A stretch of DNA of 64,000 nt, taken from the NCBI GenBank assembly GCA_911728455.2, contig OU452229.1:13364076-13428075 (forward strand). Reading direction: 5' to 3'. A program made the position numbers and the translations under genes. Below, one piece after another: positions 24,664 through 36,900 of the stretch; within the stretch, counting starts at the first letter, position 1, and each line of letters begins with the position of its first letter. The notes beneath the pieces were generated by a model. The model was given only the letters and a program-made list of their open reading frames with translations. It was not told the origin of the DNA and did not search any database. This stretch comes from Marthasterias glacialis. Lineage: Eukaryota; Echinodermata; Asteroidea; Forcipulatida; Asteriidae.

Positions 24664-27600
24664 ACCAGGGCCATCTTCCGTCTTGAAACCACCAGGGAGC
24701 GGGTCTGCTCCGAATGCGCTTCAAACGCCTGTCTAATGGCACTTTTGTACACGAAGCTGTAACAGAGTGAAAACAAGACTTATCAACGGCTCTATCTCCC
24801 AAAGTATTGGCGGGAAACTGACAAGTGTGACACTGTTGGAAAGCCCTGCTCATGGGCTTTCCGAAAATGCCGGTCTTGTGGCTTTGGGATAAACAGGTAG
24901 GATGCCAGGGACCGCGGAGTGAGGACACCCCGAAGATGTCCAGTGCATACGGCCATGCTGTGTGTACGTCAACAATAGCCAAGGCAACTATATGTGTGCT
25001 GGACCGAAGCCAGCAAAAAAACGCCGAAAAAAGAAGTCGGCAGCGCCACGGCCAATAAATCCAGAAATAATGGGGCTAGAGAGAAATGTATTGTACCTGC
25101 AGGTAGCTGCCATAGTCCTGCATCCGAAAATCTGGTTTTCCCGGCCAGCCAGGGCCATCTCTCGTCTTAAAAAAACTAGGGAGCGGGGCTGCTCCGAATG
25201 CGCTTCAAAAGCAAGACTGAGCAATGGCTCTATCTCCCAAAGTATTGGCGGGAAACTGACAAGTTTGACACTGTTGGAAAGCCCTGCTCATGGGCTTTCC
25301 GAAAATGCCGGTCTTGGGGCTGCAGGATAAACAGGTAGGATGCCAGGCACCGCGGAGTGAGGACACCCCGAAGATGTCCAGTGCATACGGCCATGCTGTG
25401 TGTACGTCAACAATAGCCAAGGCAACTACATGTGTGCTGGACCGAAGCCAGCAAAAAAACGCGTAAAAAAGAAGTCGGCAGCGCCAAGGCCAATAAATCC
25501 AGAAATAATGGGGCTAGAGAGAAATGTATTGTACCTGCAGGTAGCTGCCATAGTCCTGCATCCGAAAATCTGGTTTTCCCGGCCAGCCAGGGCCATCTCT
25601 CGTCTTAAAAAAACTAGGGAGCGGGGCTGCTCCGAATGCGCTTCAAAAGCAAGACTGAGCAATGGCTCTATCTCCCAAAGTATTGGCGGGAAACTGACAA
25701 GTCTGACACTGTTGGAAAGCCCTGCTCATGGGCTTTCCGAAAATGCCGGTCTTGGGGCTGCAGGATAAACAGGTAGGATGCCAGGCACCGCGGAGTGAGG
25801 ACACCCCGAAGATGTCCAGTGCATACGGCCATGCTGTGTGTACGTCAACAATAGCCAAGGCAACTACATGTGTGCTGGACCGAAGCCAGCAAAAAAACGC
25901 GTAAAAAAGAAGTCGGCAGCGCCAAGGCCAATAAATCCAGAAATAATGGGGCTAGAGAGAAATGTATTGTACCTGCAGGTAGCTGCCATAGTCCTGCATC
26001 CGAAAATATGGTTTTCCCGGCCAGCCAGGGCCATCTTCTGTCTTGAAACCACCAGGGAGCGGGGCTGCTCCGAATGCGCTTCAAACGCCTGTCTAATGGC
26101 ACTTTTGTACACGAAGCTGTAACAGAGTGAAAACAAGACTTAGCAACGGCTCTATCTCCCAAAGTATTGGCGGGAAACTGACAAGTCTGACACTCTTGGA
26201 AAGCCCTGCTCATGGGCTTTCCGAAAATGCCGGTCTTGGGGCTGCAGGATAAACAGGTAGGATGCCAGGGACCGCGGAGTGAGGACACCCCGAAGATGTC
26301 CAGTGCATACGGCCATGCTGTGTGTACGTCAACAATAGCCAACGCAACTACATGTGTGCTGGACCGAAGCCAGCAAAAAAACGCCGAAAAAAGAAGTCGG
26401 CAGCGCCAAGGCCAATAAATCCAGAAATAATGGGGCTAGAGAGAAATTTCTTGTACCTGCAGGTAGCTGCCATAGTCCTGCATCCGAAAATCTGGTTTTC
26501 CCGGCCAGCCAGGGCCATCTTCCGTCTTGAAACCACCAGGGAGCGGGACTGCTCCGAATGCGCTTCAAACGCCTGTCTAATGGCACTTTTGTACACGAAG
26601 CTGTAACAGAGTGAAAACAAGACTTATCAACGGCTCTATCTCCCAAAGTATTGGCGGGAAACTGACAAGTGTGACACTGTTGGAAAGCCCTGCTCATGGG
26701 CTTTCCGAAAATGCCGGTCTTGTGGCTTTGGGATAAACAGGTAGGATGCCAGGGACCGCGGAGTGAGGACACCCCGAAGATGTCCAGTGCATACGGCCAT
26801 GCTGTGTGTACGTCAACAATAGCCAAGGCAACTACATGTGTGCTGGACCAAAGCCAGCAAAAAAACGCCGAAAAAAGAAGTCGGCAGCGCCACGGCCAAT
26901 AAATCCAGAAATAATGGGGCTAGAGAGAAATGTATTGTACCTGCAGGTAGCTGCCATAGTCCTGCATCCGAAAATATGGTTTTCCCGGCCAGCCAGGGCC
27001 ATCTCTCGTCTTAAAAAAACTAGGGAGCGGGGCTGCTCCGAATGCGCTTCAAAAGCAAGACTGAGCAATGGCTCTATCTCCCAAAGTATTGGCGGGAAAC
27101 TGACAAGTCTGACACTGTTGGAAAGCCCTGCTCATGGGCTTTCCGAAAATGCCGGTCTTGGGGCTGCAGGATAAACAGGTAGGATGCCAGGCACCGCGGA
27201 GTGAGGACACCCCGAAGATGTCCAGTGCATACGGCCATGCTGTGTGTACGTCAACAATAGCCAAGGCAACTACATGTGTGCTGGACCGAAGCCAGCAAAA
27301 AAACGCGTAAAAAAGAAGTCGGCAGCGCCAAGGCCAATAAATCCAGAAATAATGGGGCTAGAGAGAAATGTATTGTACCTGCAGGTAGCTGCCATAGTCC
27401 TGCATCCGAAAATATGGTTTTCCCGGCCAGCCAGGGCCATCTTCTGTCTTGAAACCACCAGGGAGCGGGGCTGCTCCGAATGCGCTTCAAACGCCTGTCT
27501 AATGGCACTTTTGTACACGAAGCTGTAACAGAGTGAAAACAAGACTTAGCAACGGCTCTATCTCCCAAAGTATTGGCGGGAAACTGACAAGTCTGACACT

Positions 27601-27930
27601 CTTGGAAAGCCCTGCTCATGGGCTTTCCGAAAATGCCGGTCTTGGGGCTGCAGGATAAACAGGTAGGATGCCAGGGACCGCGGAGTGAGGACACCCCGAA
27701 GATGTCCAGTGCATACGGCCATGCTGTGTGTACGTCAACAATAGCCAAGGCAACTACATGTGTGCTGGACCGAAGCCAGCAAAAAAACGCCGAAAAAAGA
27801 AGTCGGCAGCGCCAAGGCCAATAAATCCAGAAATAATGGGGCTAGAGAGAAATTTATTGTACCTGCAGGTAGCTGCCATAGTCCTGCATCCGAAAACCTG
27901 GTTTTCCCGGCCAGCCAGAATGCGCTTCAA
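24664..27930 (-). repeat. inverted block of exactly seven satellite monomers
   Basis: The sequence switches to the reverse complement of the satellite at 24,664/24,665. Using CCAGGGCC as a phase mark, units begin at 24,665, 25,149, 25,587, 26,025, 26,509, 26,993 and 27,431, and the mark recurs as CCAG at 27,915. Unit lengths are therefore 484, 438, 438, 484, 484, 438 and 484, an integer number totalling 3,250 bp. By sequence the units read A-B-B-C-A-B-C, with B the 438-bp form. A short scrap in the same inverted orientation (about 27,918-27,932) lies at the right end before the direct orientation resumes. The block's terminal phase differs from the phase of the flanking break, so this is not a simple in-place inversion. 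Confidence 0.95.
25149..25586 (-). repeat. 438-bp deletion variant of the satellite monomer (type B)
   Basis: This unit, and its relatives at 25,587-26,024 and 26,993-27,430, lack about 46 bp. In satellite orientation the sequence passes from AGTCTTG almost directly to TTGAAGCGC, so the TCACTCTGTTACAG signal and the first part of the exon-like interval are gone. All three type B copies share the same deletion. I found no 438-bp unit in the direct-orientation parts of the array. Confidence 0.9.
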
Positions 27931-27938
27931 ACAAAAGT
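27931..27938 (+). other. right copy of the 8-bp direct repeat flanking the inverted block
   Basis: ACAAAAGT restarts the direct-orientation array at the phase at which it stopped at 24,663, with an 8-bp overlap. A scrap reading AATGCGCTTCAA (27,919-27,930), in the inverted orientation, lies between the seventh inverted unit and this site. Confidence 0.6.
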
Positions 27939-30619
27939 GCCATTAGACAGGCGTTTGAAGCGCATTCGGAGCAGACCCGCTCCCTGGTGGTTTCAAGGCG
28001 GAAGATGGCCCTGGCTGGCCGGGAAAACCAGATTTTCGGATGCAGGACTATGGCAGCTACCTGCAGGTACAATAAATTTCTCTCTAGCCCCATTATTTCT
28101 GGATTTATTGGCCTTGGCGCTTCCGACTTCTTTTTTTAACGCATTTTTTTGCTGGCTTCGGTCCAGCACACATGTAGTTGCCTTGGCTATTGTTGACGTA
28201 CACACAGCATGGCCGTATGCACTGGACATCTTCGGGGTGTCCTCACTCCGCGGTCCCTGGCATCCTACCTGTTTATCCTGCAGCCCCAAGACCGGCATTT
28301 TCGGAAAGCCCATGAGCAGGGCTTTCCAACAGTGTCAAACTTGTTAGTTTCCCGCCAATACTTTGGGAGATAGAGCCATTGCTCAGTCTTGTTTTCACTC
28401 TGTTACAGCTTCGTATACAAAAGTGCCATTAGACAGGCGTTTGAAGCGCATTCGGAGCAGCCCCGCTCCCTAGTTTTTTTAAGACGGAAGATGGCCCTGG
28501 CTGGCCGGGAAAACCAGATTTTCGGATGCAGGACTATGGCAGCTACCTGCAGGTACAATACATTTCTCTCTAGCCCCATTATTTCTGGATTTATTGGCCG
28601 TGGCGCTGCCGACTTCTTTTTTCGGCGTTTTTTTGCTGGCTTCGGTCCAGCACACATGTAGTTGCCTTGGCTATTGTTGACGTACACACAGCATGGCCGT
28701 ATGCACTGGACATCTTCGGGGTGTCCTCACTCCGCGGTCCATGGAATCCTCCCTGTTTATCCTGCAGCCCCAAGACCGGCATTTTCGGAAAGCCCATGAG
28801 CAGGGCTTTCCAACAGTGTCAAACTTGTCAGTTTCCCGCCAATACTTTGGGAGATAGAGCGGTTGCTAAGTCTTGTTTTCACTCTGTTACAGCTTCGTGT
28901 ACAAAAGTGCCATTAGACAGGCGTTTGAAGCGCATTCGGAGCAGACCCGCTCCCTGGTGGTTTCATGACAGAAGATGGCCCTGGCTGGCCGGGAAAACCA
29001 GATTTTCGGATGCAGGACTATGGCAGCTACCTGCAGGTACAATAAATTTCTCTCTAGCTCCATTATTTCTGGATTTATTGGCCTTGGCGCTGCCGACTTC
29101 TTTTTTTAACGCATTTTTTTGCTGGCTTCGGTCCAGCACACATGTAGTTGCCTTGGCTATTGTTGACGTACACACAGCATGGCAGTATGCACTGGACTCT
29201 TCGGGGTGTCCTCACTCCGCGGTCCCTGGCATCCTCCCTGTTTATCTTGCAGCCCCAAGACCGGCATTGTCGGAAAGCCCATGAGCAGGGCTTTCCAACA
29301 GTGTCAAACTTGTCAGTTTCCCGCCAATACTTTGGGAGATAGAGCCGTTGCTAAGTCTTGTTTTCACTCTGTTACAGCTTCGTATACAAAAGTGCCATTA
29401 GACAGTCGTTTGAAGCGCATTCGGAGCAGCCCCGCTCCCTGGTGGTTTCAAGACGGAAGATGGCCCTGGCTGGCCGGGAAAACCAGATTTTCGGATGCAG
29501 GACTATAACAGCTACCTGCAGGTACAAGAAATTTCTCTCTAGCCCCTTTATTTCTGGATTGATTGGCCGTGGCGCTGCCGACTTCTTTTTTCGGCGTTTT
29601 TTTTGCTGGCTTCGGTCCAGCACACATGTAGTTGCCTTGGCTATTGTTGACGTACACACAGCATAGCCGTATGCACTGGACATCTTCGGGGTGTCCTCAC
29701 TCCGCGGTCCCTGGCATCCTCCCTGTTTATCCTGCAGCCCCAAGACCGGCATTGTCGGAAAGCCCATGAGCAGGGCTTTCCAACAGTGTCAAACTTGTCA
29801 GTTTCCCGCCAATACTTTGGGAGATAGAGCCGTTGCTAAGTCTTGTTTTCACTCTGTTACAGCTTCGTGTACAAAAGTGCCATAAGACAGGCGTTTGAAG
29901 CGCATTCGGGGCAGCCCCGCTCCCTGATGGTTTCAAGACGGAAGATGGCCCTGGCCGGCCGGGAAAACCAGATTTTCGGTTGCAGGACTATGGAAGCTAC
30001 CTGCAGGTACAAGAGATTTCTCTCTAGCCCAATTATTTCTGGATTTATTGGCCGTGGCGCTGCCGACTTCTTTTTTCGGCGTTTTTTTTGCTGGCTTCGG
30101 TCCAGCACACATGTAGTTGCCTTGGCTATTGTTGACGTACACACAGCATGGCCGTATGCACTGGACATCTTCGGGTTGTCCTCACTCCGCGGTCCCTGGC
30201 ATCCTCCCTGTTTATCCTGCAGCCCCAAGACCGGCATTGTCGGAAAGCCCATGAGCAGGGCTTTCCAACAGTGTCAAACTTGTCAGTTTCCCGCCAATAC
30301 TTTGGGAGATAGAGCCGTTGCTAAGTCTTATTTTCACTCTGTTACAGCTTCGTGTACAAAAGTGCCATTAGACAGGCGTTTGAAGCGCATTCGGAGCAGC
30401 CCCGCTCCCTGGTGGTTTCAAGACGGAAGATGGCCCTGGCTGGCCGGGAAAACCAGATTTTTGGATGCAGGACTATGGCAGCTACCTGCAGGTACAATAA
30501 ATTTCTCTCTAGCCCCATAATTTCTGGATTTATTGGCCGTGGCGCTGCCGACTTCTTTTTTCGGCGTTTTTTTGCTGGCTTCGGTCCAGCACACATGTAG
30601 TTGCCTAAGCTATTGTTGA

Positions 30620-33600
30620 CGTACACACAGCATAGCCGTATGCACTGGACATCTTCGGGGTGTCCTCACTCCGCGGTCCCTGGCATCCTCCCTGTTTATC
30701 CTGCAGCCCCAAGACCGGCATTGTCGGAAAGTCCATGAGCAGGGCTTTCCAACAGTGTCAAACTTGTCAGTTTCCCGCCAATACTTTGGGAGATAGAGCC
30801 GTTGCTAAGTCTTGTTTTCACTCTGTTACAGCTTCGTGTACAAAAGTGCCATTGGACAGTCGTTTGAAGCGCATTCGGAGCAGCCCCGCTCCCTGGTGGT
30901 TTCAAGACGGAAGATGGCCCTGGCTGGCCGGGAAAACCAGATTTTCGGATGCAGGACTATAACAGCTACCTACAGGTACAATAAATTTCTCTCTAGCCCC
31001 ATTATTTCTGGATTTATTGGCCGTGGCGCTGCCGACTTCTTTTTTCGGCGTTTTTTTTTTGCTGGCTTCGGTCCAGCACACATGTAGTTGCCTTGGCTAT
31101 TGTTGACGTACACACAGCATGGCAGTATGCACTGGACATCTTCGGGGTGTCCTCACTCCGCGGTCCCTGGCATCCTCCCTGTTTGTCCTGCAGCCCCAAG
31201 ACCGGCATTTTCGAGAAAGCCCATGAGCAGGGCTTTCTAACAGTGTCAAACTTGTCAGTTTCCCGCCAATACTTGGGGAAATAGAGCCGTTGCTAAGTCT
31301 TGTTTTCACTCTGTTACAGCTTCGTGTACAAAAGTGCCATAAGACAGGCGTTTGAAGCGCATTCGGGGCAGCCCCGCTCCCTGATGGTTTCAAGACGGAA
31401 GATGGCCCTGGCCGGCCAGGAAAACCAGATTTTCGGATGCAAGACTATGGCAGCTACCTGCAGGTACAATAAATTTCTCTCTAGCCCCATTATTTCTGGA
31501 TTTATTGGCCGTGGCGCTGCCGAATTCTTTTTTCGGCGTTTTTTTTTGCTGGCTTCAGTCCAGCACACATGTAGTTGCCTTGGCTATTGTTGACGTACAC
31601 ACAGCATAGCCGTATGCACTGGACATCTTCGGGGTGTCCTCACTCCGCGGTCCCTGGCATCCTCCCTGTTTATCCTGCAGCCCCAAGACCGGCATTGTCG
31701 GAAAGTCCATGAGCAGGGCTTTCCAACAGTGTCAAACTTGTCAGTTTCCCGCCAATACTTTGGGAGATAGAGCCGTTGCTAAGTCTTGTTTTCACTCTGT
31801 TACAGCTTCGTGTACAAAAGTGCCATTGGACAGTCGTTTGAAGCGCATTCGGAGCAGCCCCGCTCCCTGGTGGTTTCAAGACGGAAGATGGCCCTGGCTG
31901 GCCGGGAAAACCAGATTTTCGGATGCAGGACTATAACAGCTACCTACAGGTACAATAAATTTCTCTCTAGCCCCATTATTTCTGGATTTATTGGCCGTGG
32001 CGCTGCCGACTTCTTTTTTCGGCGTTTTTTTTTTGCTGGCTTCGGTCCAGCACACATGTAGTTGCCTTGGCTATTGTTGACGTACACACAGCATGGCAGT
32101 ATGCACTGGACATCTTCGGGGTGTCCTCACTCCGCGGTCCCTGGCATCCTCCCTGTTTGTCCTGCAGCCCCAAGACCGGCATTTTCGAGAAAGCCCATGA
32201 GCAGGGCTTTCTAACAGTGTCAAACTTGTCAGTTTCCCGCCAATACTTGGGGAAATAGAGCCGTTGCTAAGTCTTGTTTTCACTCTGTTACAGCTTCGTG
32301 TACAAAAGTGCCATAAGACAGGCGTTTGAAGCGCATTCGGGGCAGCCCCGCTCCCTGATGGTTTCAAGACGGAAGATGGCCCTGGCCGGCCAGGAAAACC
32401 AGATTTTCGGATGCAAGACTATGGCAGCTACCTGCAGGTACAATAAATTTCTCTCTAGCCCCATTATTTCTGGATTTATTGGCCGTGGCGCTGCCGAATT
32501 CTTTTTTCGGCGTTTTTTTTTGCTGGCTTCAGTCCAGCACACATGTAGTTGCCTTGGCTATTGTTGACGTACACACAGCATAGCCGTATGCACTGGACAT
32601 CTTCGGGGTGTCCTCACTCCGCGGTCCCTGGCATCCTCCCTGTTTATCCTGCAGCCCCAAGACCGGCATTGTCGGAAAGTCCATGAGCAGGGCTTTCCAA
32701 CAGTGTCAAACTTGTCAGTTTCCCGCCAATACTTTGGGAGATAGAGCCGTTGCTAAGTCTTGTTTTCACTCTGTTACAGCTTCGTGTACAAAAGTGCCAT
32801 TGGACAGTCGTTTGAAGCGCATTCGGAGCAGCCCCGCTCCCTGGTGGTTTCAAGACGGAAGATGGCCCTGGCTGGCCGGGAAAACCAGATTTTCGGATGC
32901 AGGACTATAACAGCTACCTACAGGTACAATAAATTTCTCTCTAGCCCCATTATTTCTGGATTTATTGGCCGTGGCGCTGCCGACTTCTTTTTTCGGCGTT
33001 TTTTTTTTGCTGGCTTCGGTCCAGCACACATGTAGTTGCCTTGGCTATTGTTGACATACACACAGCATGGCAGTATGCACTGGACATCTTCGGGGTGTCC
33101 TCACTCCGCGGTCCCTGGCATCCTCCCTGTTTGTCCTGCAGCCCCAAGACCGGCATTTTCGAGAAAGCCCATGAGCAGGGCTTTCTAACAGTGTCAAACT
33201 TGTCAGTTTCCCGCCAATACTTGGGGAAATAGAGCCGTTGCTAAGTCTTGTTTTCACTCTGTTACAGCTTCGTGTACAAAAGTGCCATAAGACAGGCGTT
33301 TGAAGCGCATTCGGGGCAGCCCCGCTCCCTGATGGTTTCAAGACGGAAGATGGCCCTGGCCGTCCGGGAAAACCAGATTTTCGGATGCAAGACTATGGCA
33401 GCTACCTGCAGGTACAATTAATTTCTCTCTAGCCCCATTATTTCTGGATTTATTGGCCGTGGCGCTGCCGAATTCTTTTGTTGGCGTTTTTTTTTTGCTG
33501 GCTTCAGTCCAGCACACATGTAGTTGCCTTGGCTATTGTTGACGTACACACAGCATAGCCGTATGCACTGGACATCTTCGGGGTGTCCTCACTCCGCGGT

Positions 33601-33970
33601 CCCTGGCATCCTCCCTGTTTATCCTGCAGCCCCAAGACCGGCATTGTCGGAAAGTCCATGAGCAGGGCTTTCCAACAGTGTCAAACTTGTCAGTTTCCCG
33701 CCAATACTTTGGGAGATAGAGCCGTTGCTAAGTCTTGTTTTCACTCTGTTACAGCTTCGTGTACAAAAGTGCCATTGGACAGTCGTTTGAAGCGCATTCG
33801 GAGCAGCCCCGCTCCCTGGTGGTTTCAAGACGGAAGATGGCCCTGGCTGGCCGGGAAAACCAGATTTTCGGATGCAGGACTATAACAGCTACCTACAGGT
33901 ACAATAAATTTCTCTCTAGCCCCATTATTTCTGGATTTATTGGCCGTGGCGCTGCCGACTTCTTTTTTCG
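30620..33970 (+). repeat. dimeric higher-order repeat, 974 bp, three copies plus part of a fourth
   Basis: Variants such as AGCATAGCCG, ATTGTCGGAAAGTCC, CATTGGACAGTCG, ACCTACAGGTAC and TTTTCGAGAAAGCC recur at steps of 974, 974 and 975 bp (for example near 30,660, 31,634, 32,608 and 33,583). Successive copies are almost identical over about 3.3 kb. The period exceeds two standard monomers by 6 bp, partly through longer T tracts and a GAGAAAG insertion. One monomer of each pair has lost the PstI palindrome (CTACAGG in place of CTGCAGG). The boundaries are approximate. Confidence 0.85.
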
Positions 33971-36900
33971 GCGTTTTTTTGCTGGCTTCGGTCCAGCACA
34001 CATGTAGTTGCCTTGGCTATTGTTGACGTACACACAGCATGGCCGTATGCACTGGACATCTTCGGGTTGTCCTCACTCCGCGGTCCCTGGCATCCTCCCT
34101 GTTTATCCTGCAGCCCCAAGACTGGCATTGTCGGAAAGCCCATGAGCAGGGCTTTCCAACAGTGTCAAACTTGTCAGTTTCCCGCCAATACTTTGGGAGA
34201 TAGAGCCGTTGCTAAGTCTTGTTTTCACTCTGTTACAGCTTCGTGTACAAAAGTGCCATAAGACAGGCGTTTGAAGCGCATTCGGGCAGCCCCGCTCCCT
34301 GATGGTTTCAAGACGGAAGATAGCTCTGGCCGGCCGGGAAAACCAGATTTTCGGATGCAGGACTATGGCAGCTACCTGCAGGTACAAGAGATTTTTCTCT
34401 AGCCCAATTATTTCTGGATTTATTGGCCGTGGCGCTGCCGACTTCTTTTTTCGGCGTTTTTTTGCTGGCTTCGGTCCAGCACACATGTAGTTGCCTTGGC
34501 TATTGTTAAGGTACACACAGCATGGCCGTCTGCACTGGACATCTTCGGGATGTCCTCACTCCGCGGTCCCTGGCATCCTCCCTGTTTATCCCGCAGCCCC
34601 AAGACCGGCATTTTCGGAAAGCCCATGAGCAGGGCTTTCCAACAGTGTCAGACTTGTCAGTGTCCCGCCAATACTTTGGGAGATAGAGCCGTTGCTCAGT
34701 CTTATTTTCATTCCGTTACAGCTTCGTCTACAAAAGTGCCATAAGACAGGCGTTTGAAGCGCATTCGGAGCAGCCCCGCTCCCTGGTGGTTTCAAGACGG
34801 AAGATGGCCCTGGCTGGCCGGTAAAACCAGATTTTCGGATGCAGGACTGTGGCAGCTACCTGCAAGTACAATAAATTTCTCTCTAGCCCCATTATTTCTG
34901 GATTTATTGGCCGTGGCGCTGCCGACTTCTTTTTTCGGCGTTTTTTTGCTGGCTTCGGTCCAGCACACATGTAGTTGCCTTGGCTATTGTTGACGTACAC
35001 ACAGCATGGCCGTACGCACTGGACATCATCGGGGTGTCCTCACTCCGCGGTCCCTGGCATCCTCCCTGTTTATCCTGCAGCCCAAAGACTGGCATTTTCG
35101 GAAAGCCCATAAGCAGGGCTTTCCAACAGTGTCAGACTTGTCAGTTTCCCGCCAATACTTTGGGAGATAGAGCCGTTGCTAAGTCTTGTTTTCACTCTGT
35201 TACAGCTTCGTGTACAAAAGTGCCATTAGACAGGCGTTTGAAGCGCATTCGGAGCAGCCCCGCATCGTGGTGGTTTCAAGACGGAAGATGGCCCTGGCTG
35301 GCCGGGAAAACCATATTTTCGGATGCAGGACTATGACAGCTACCTGCAGGTACAAGAAATTTCTCTCTAGCCTCATTATTTATGGATTTATTTGCCGTGG
35401 CGCTGCCGACTTCTTTTTTCGGCGTTTTTTTGCTGGCTTCGGTCCAGCACACATGTAGTGGCCTTTGCTATTGTTGACGTACAGCATGGCCGTATGCACT
35501 GGACATCCTCGGGGTGTCCTCACTCCGCGGTCCCTGGCATCCTTCCTGTTTATCCCGCAGCCCCAAGACCGGCATTTTCGGGAAGCCCATGAGCAGGGCT
35601 TTCTAACAGTGTCAGACTTGTCAGTTTCCCGCCAATACTTTGGGAGGTAGAGCCGTTGCTAAGTCTTATTTTCACTCCGTTACAGCTTCGTCTACAAAAG
35701 TGCCATAAGACAGGCGTTTGAAGCGCATTCGGAGCATTCCTGCTCCCTAGTGGTTTCAAGACGGAAGATGGCCCTGGCTGGCCGGGAAAACCAGATTTTC
35801 GGATGCAGGACTGTGGCAGCTACCTGCAAGTACAATAAATTTCTCTTTAGCCCAATTATTTCTGGATTTATTGGCCGTGGCGCTGCCGACTTCTTTTTTC
35901 GGCGTTTTTTTGCTGGCTTCGGTCCAGCACACATGTAGTTGCCTTGGCTATTGTTGACGTACACACAGCATGGCCGTACGCACTGGACATCATCGGGATG
36001 TCCTCACTCCGCGGTCCCTGGCATCCTCCCTGTTTATCCTGCAGCCCCAAGACCGACATTTTCGGAAAGCCCATGAGCAGGGCTTTCCAACAGTGTCATA
36101 CTTGTCAGTTTCCCGCCAATACTTTGGGAGATAGAGCCGTTGCTAAGTCTTGTTTTCACTCCGTTACAGCTTCGTGTACAAAAGTGCCATAAGACAGGCG
36201 TTTGAAGCGCATTAGGAGCAGCCCCGCACCCTGGTGGTTTGAAGACGGAAGATGGCCCTGGCTGGCCGGGAAAACCATATTTTCGGATGCAGGACTATGG
36301 CAGCTACCTGCAGATACAAGAATTTTCTCTCTAGCCCCATTATTTCTGGATTTATTGGCCGTGGCGCTGCCGACTTCTTTTTTCGGCGTTTTTTTTTGCT
36401 GGCTTCGATCCAGCACACATGAAGTTGCCTTGGCTATTGTTGACGTACACACAGCATGGCCGTATGCACTGGACATCCTCGGGGTGTCCTCAATCAGCAG
36501 TCCCTGGCATCCTCCCTGTTTATCCCGCAGCCCCAAGACCGGCATTTTCGGAAAGCCCATGAGCAGGGCTTTCCAACAGTGTCAGACTTGTCAGTTTCCC
36601 GCCAATACTTTGGGAGATAGAGCCGTTGCTAAGTCTTGTTTTCACTCTGTTACAGCTTCGTGTACAAAAGTGCCATTAGACAGGCGTTTGAAGCGCATTC
36701 GGAGCAGCCCCGCTCCCTGGTGGTTTCAAGACGGAAGATGGCCCTGGCTGGCCGGGAAAACCATATTTACGGATGCAGGACTATGGCAGCTACCTGCAGG
36801 TACAAGACATTTCTCTCTAGCACCATTATTTCTGGATTTATTGGCCGTGGCGCTGCCGACTTCTTTTTTCGGCGTTTTTTTTTTGCTGGCTTCGGTCCAG

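Noticed and set aside
24664..27930. Simple in-place inversion of seven monomers
   Set aside because: The inverted block starts at a different monomer phase from the flanking break, while the flanks resume at their own phase. An in-place inversion with integer monomers would start at the complement of the flank phase.
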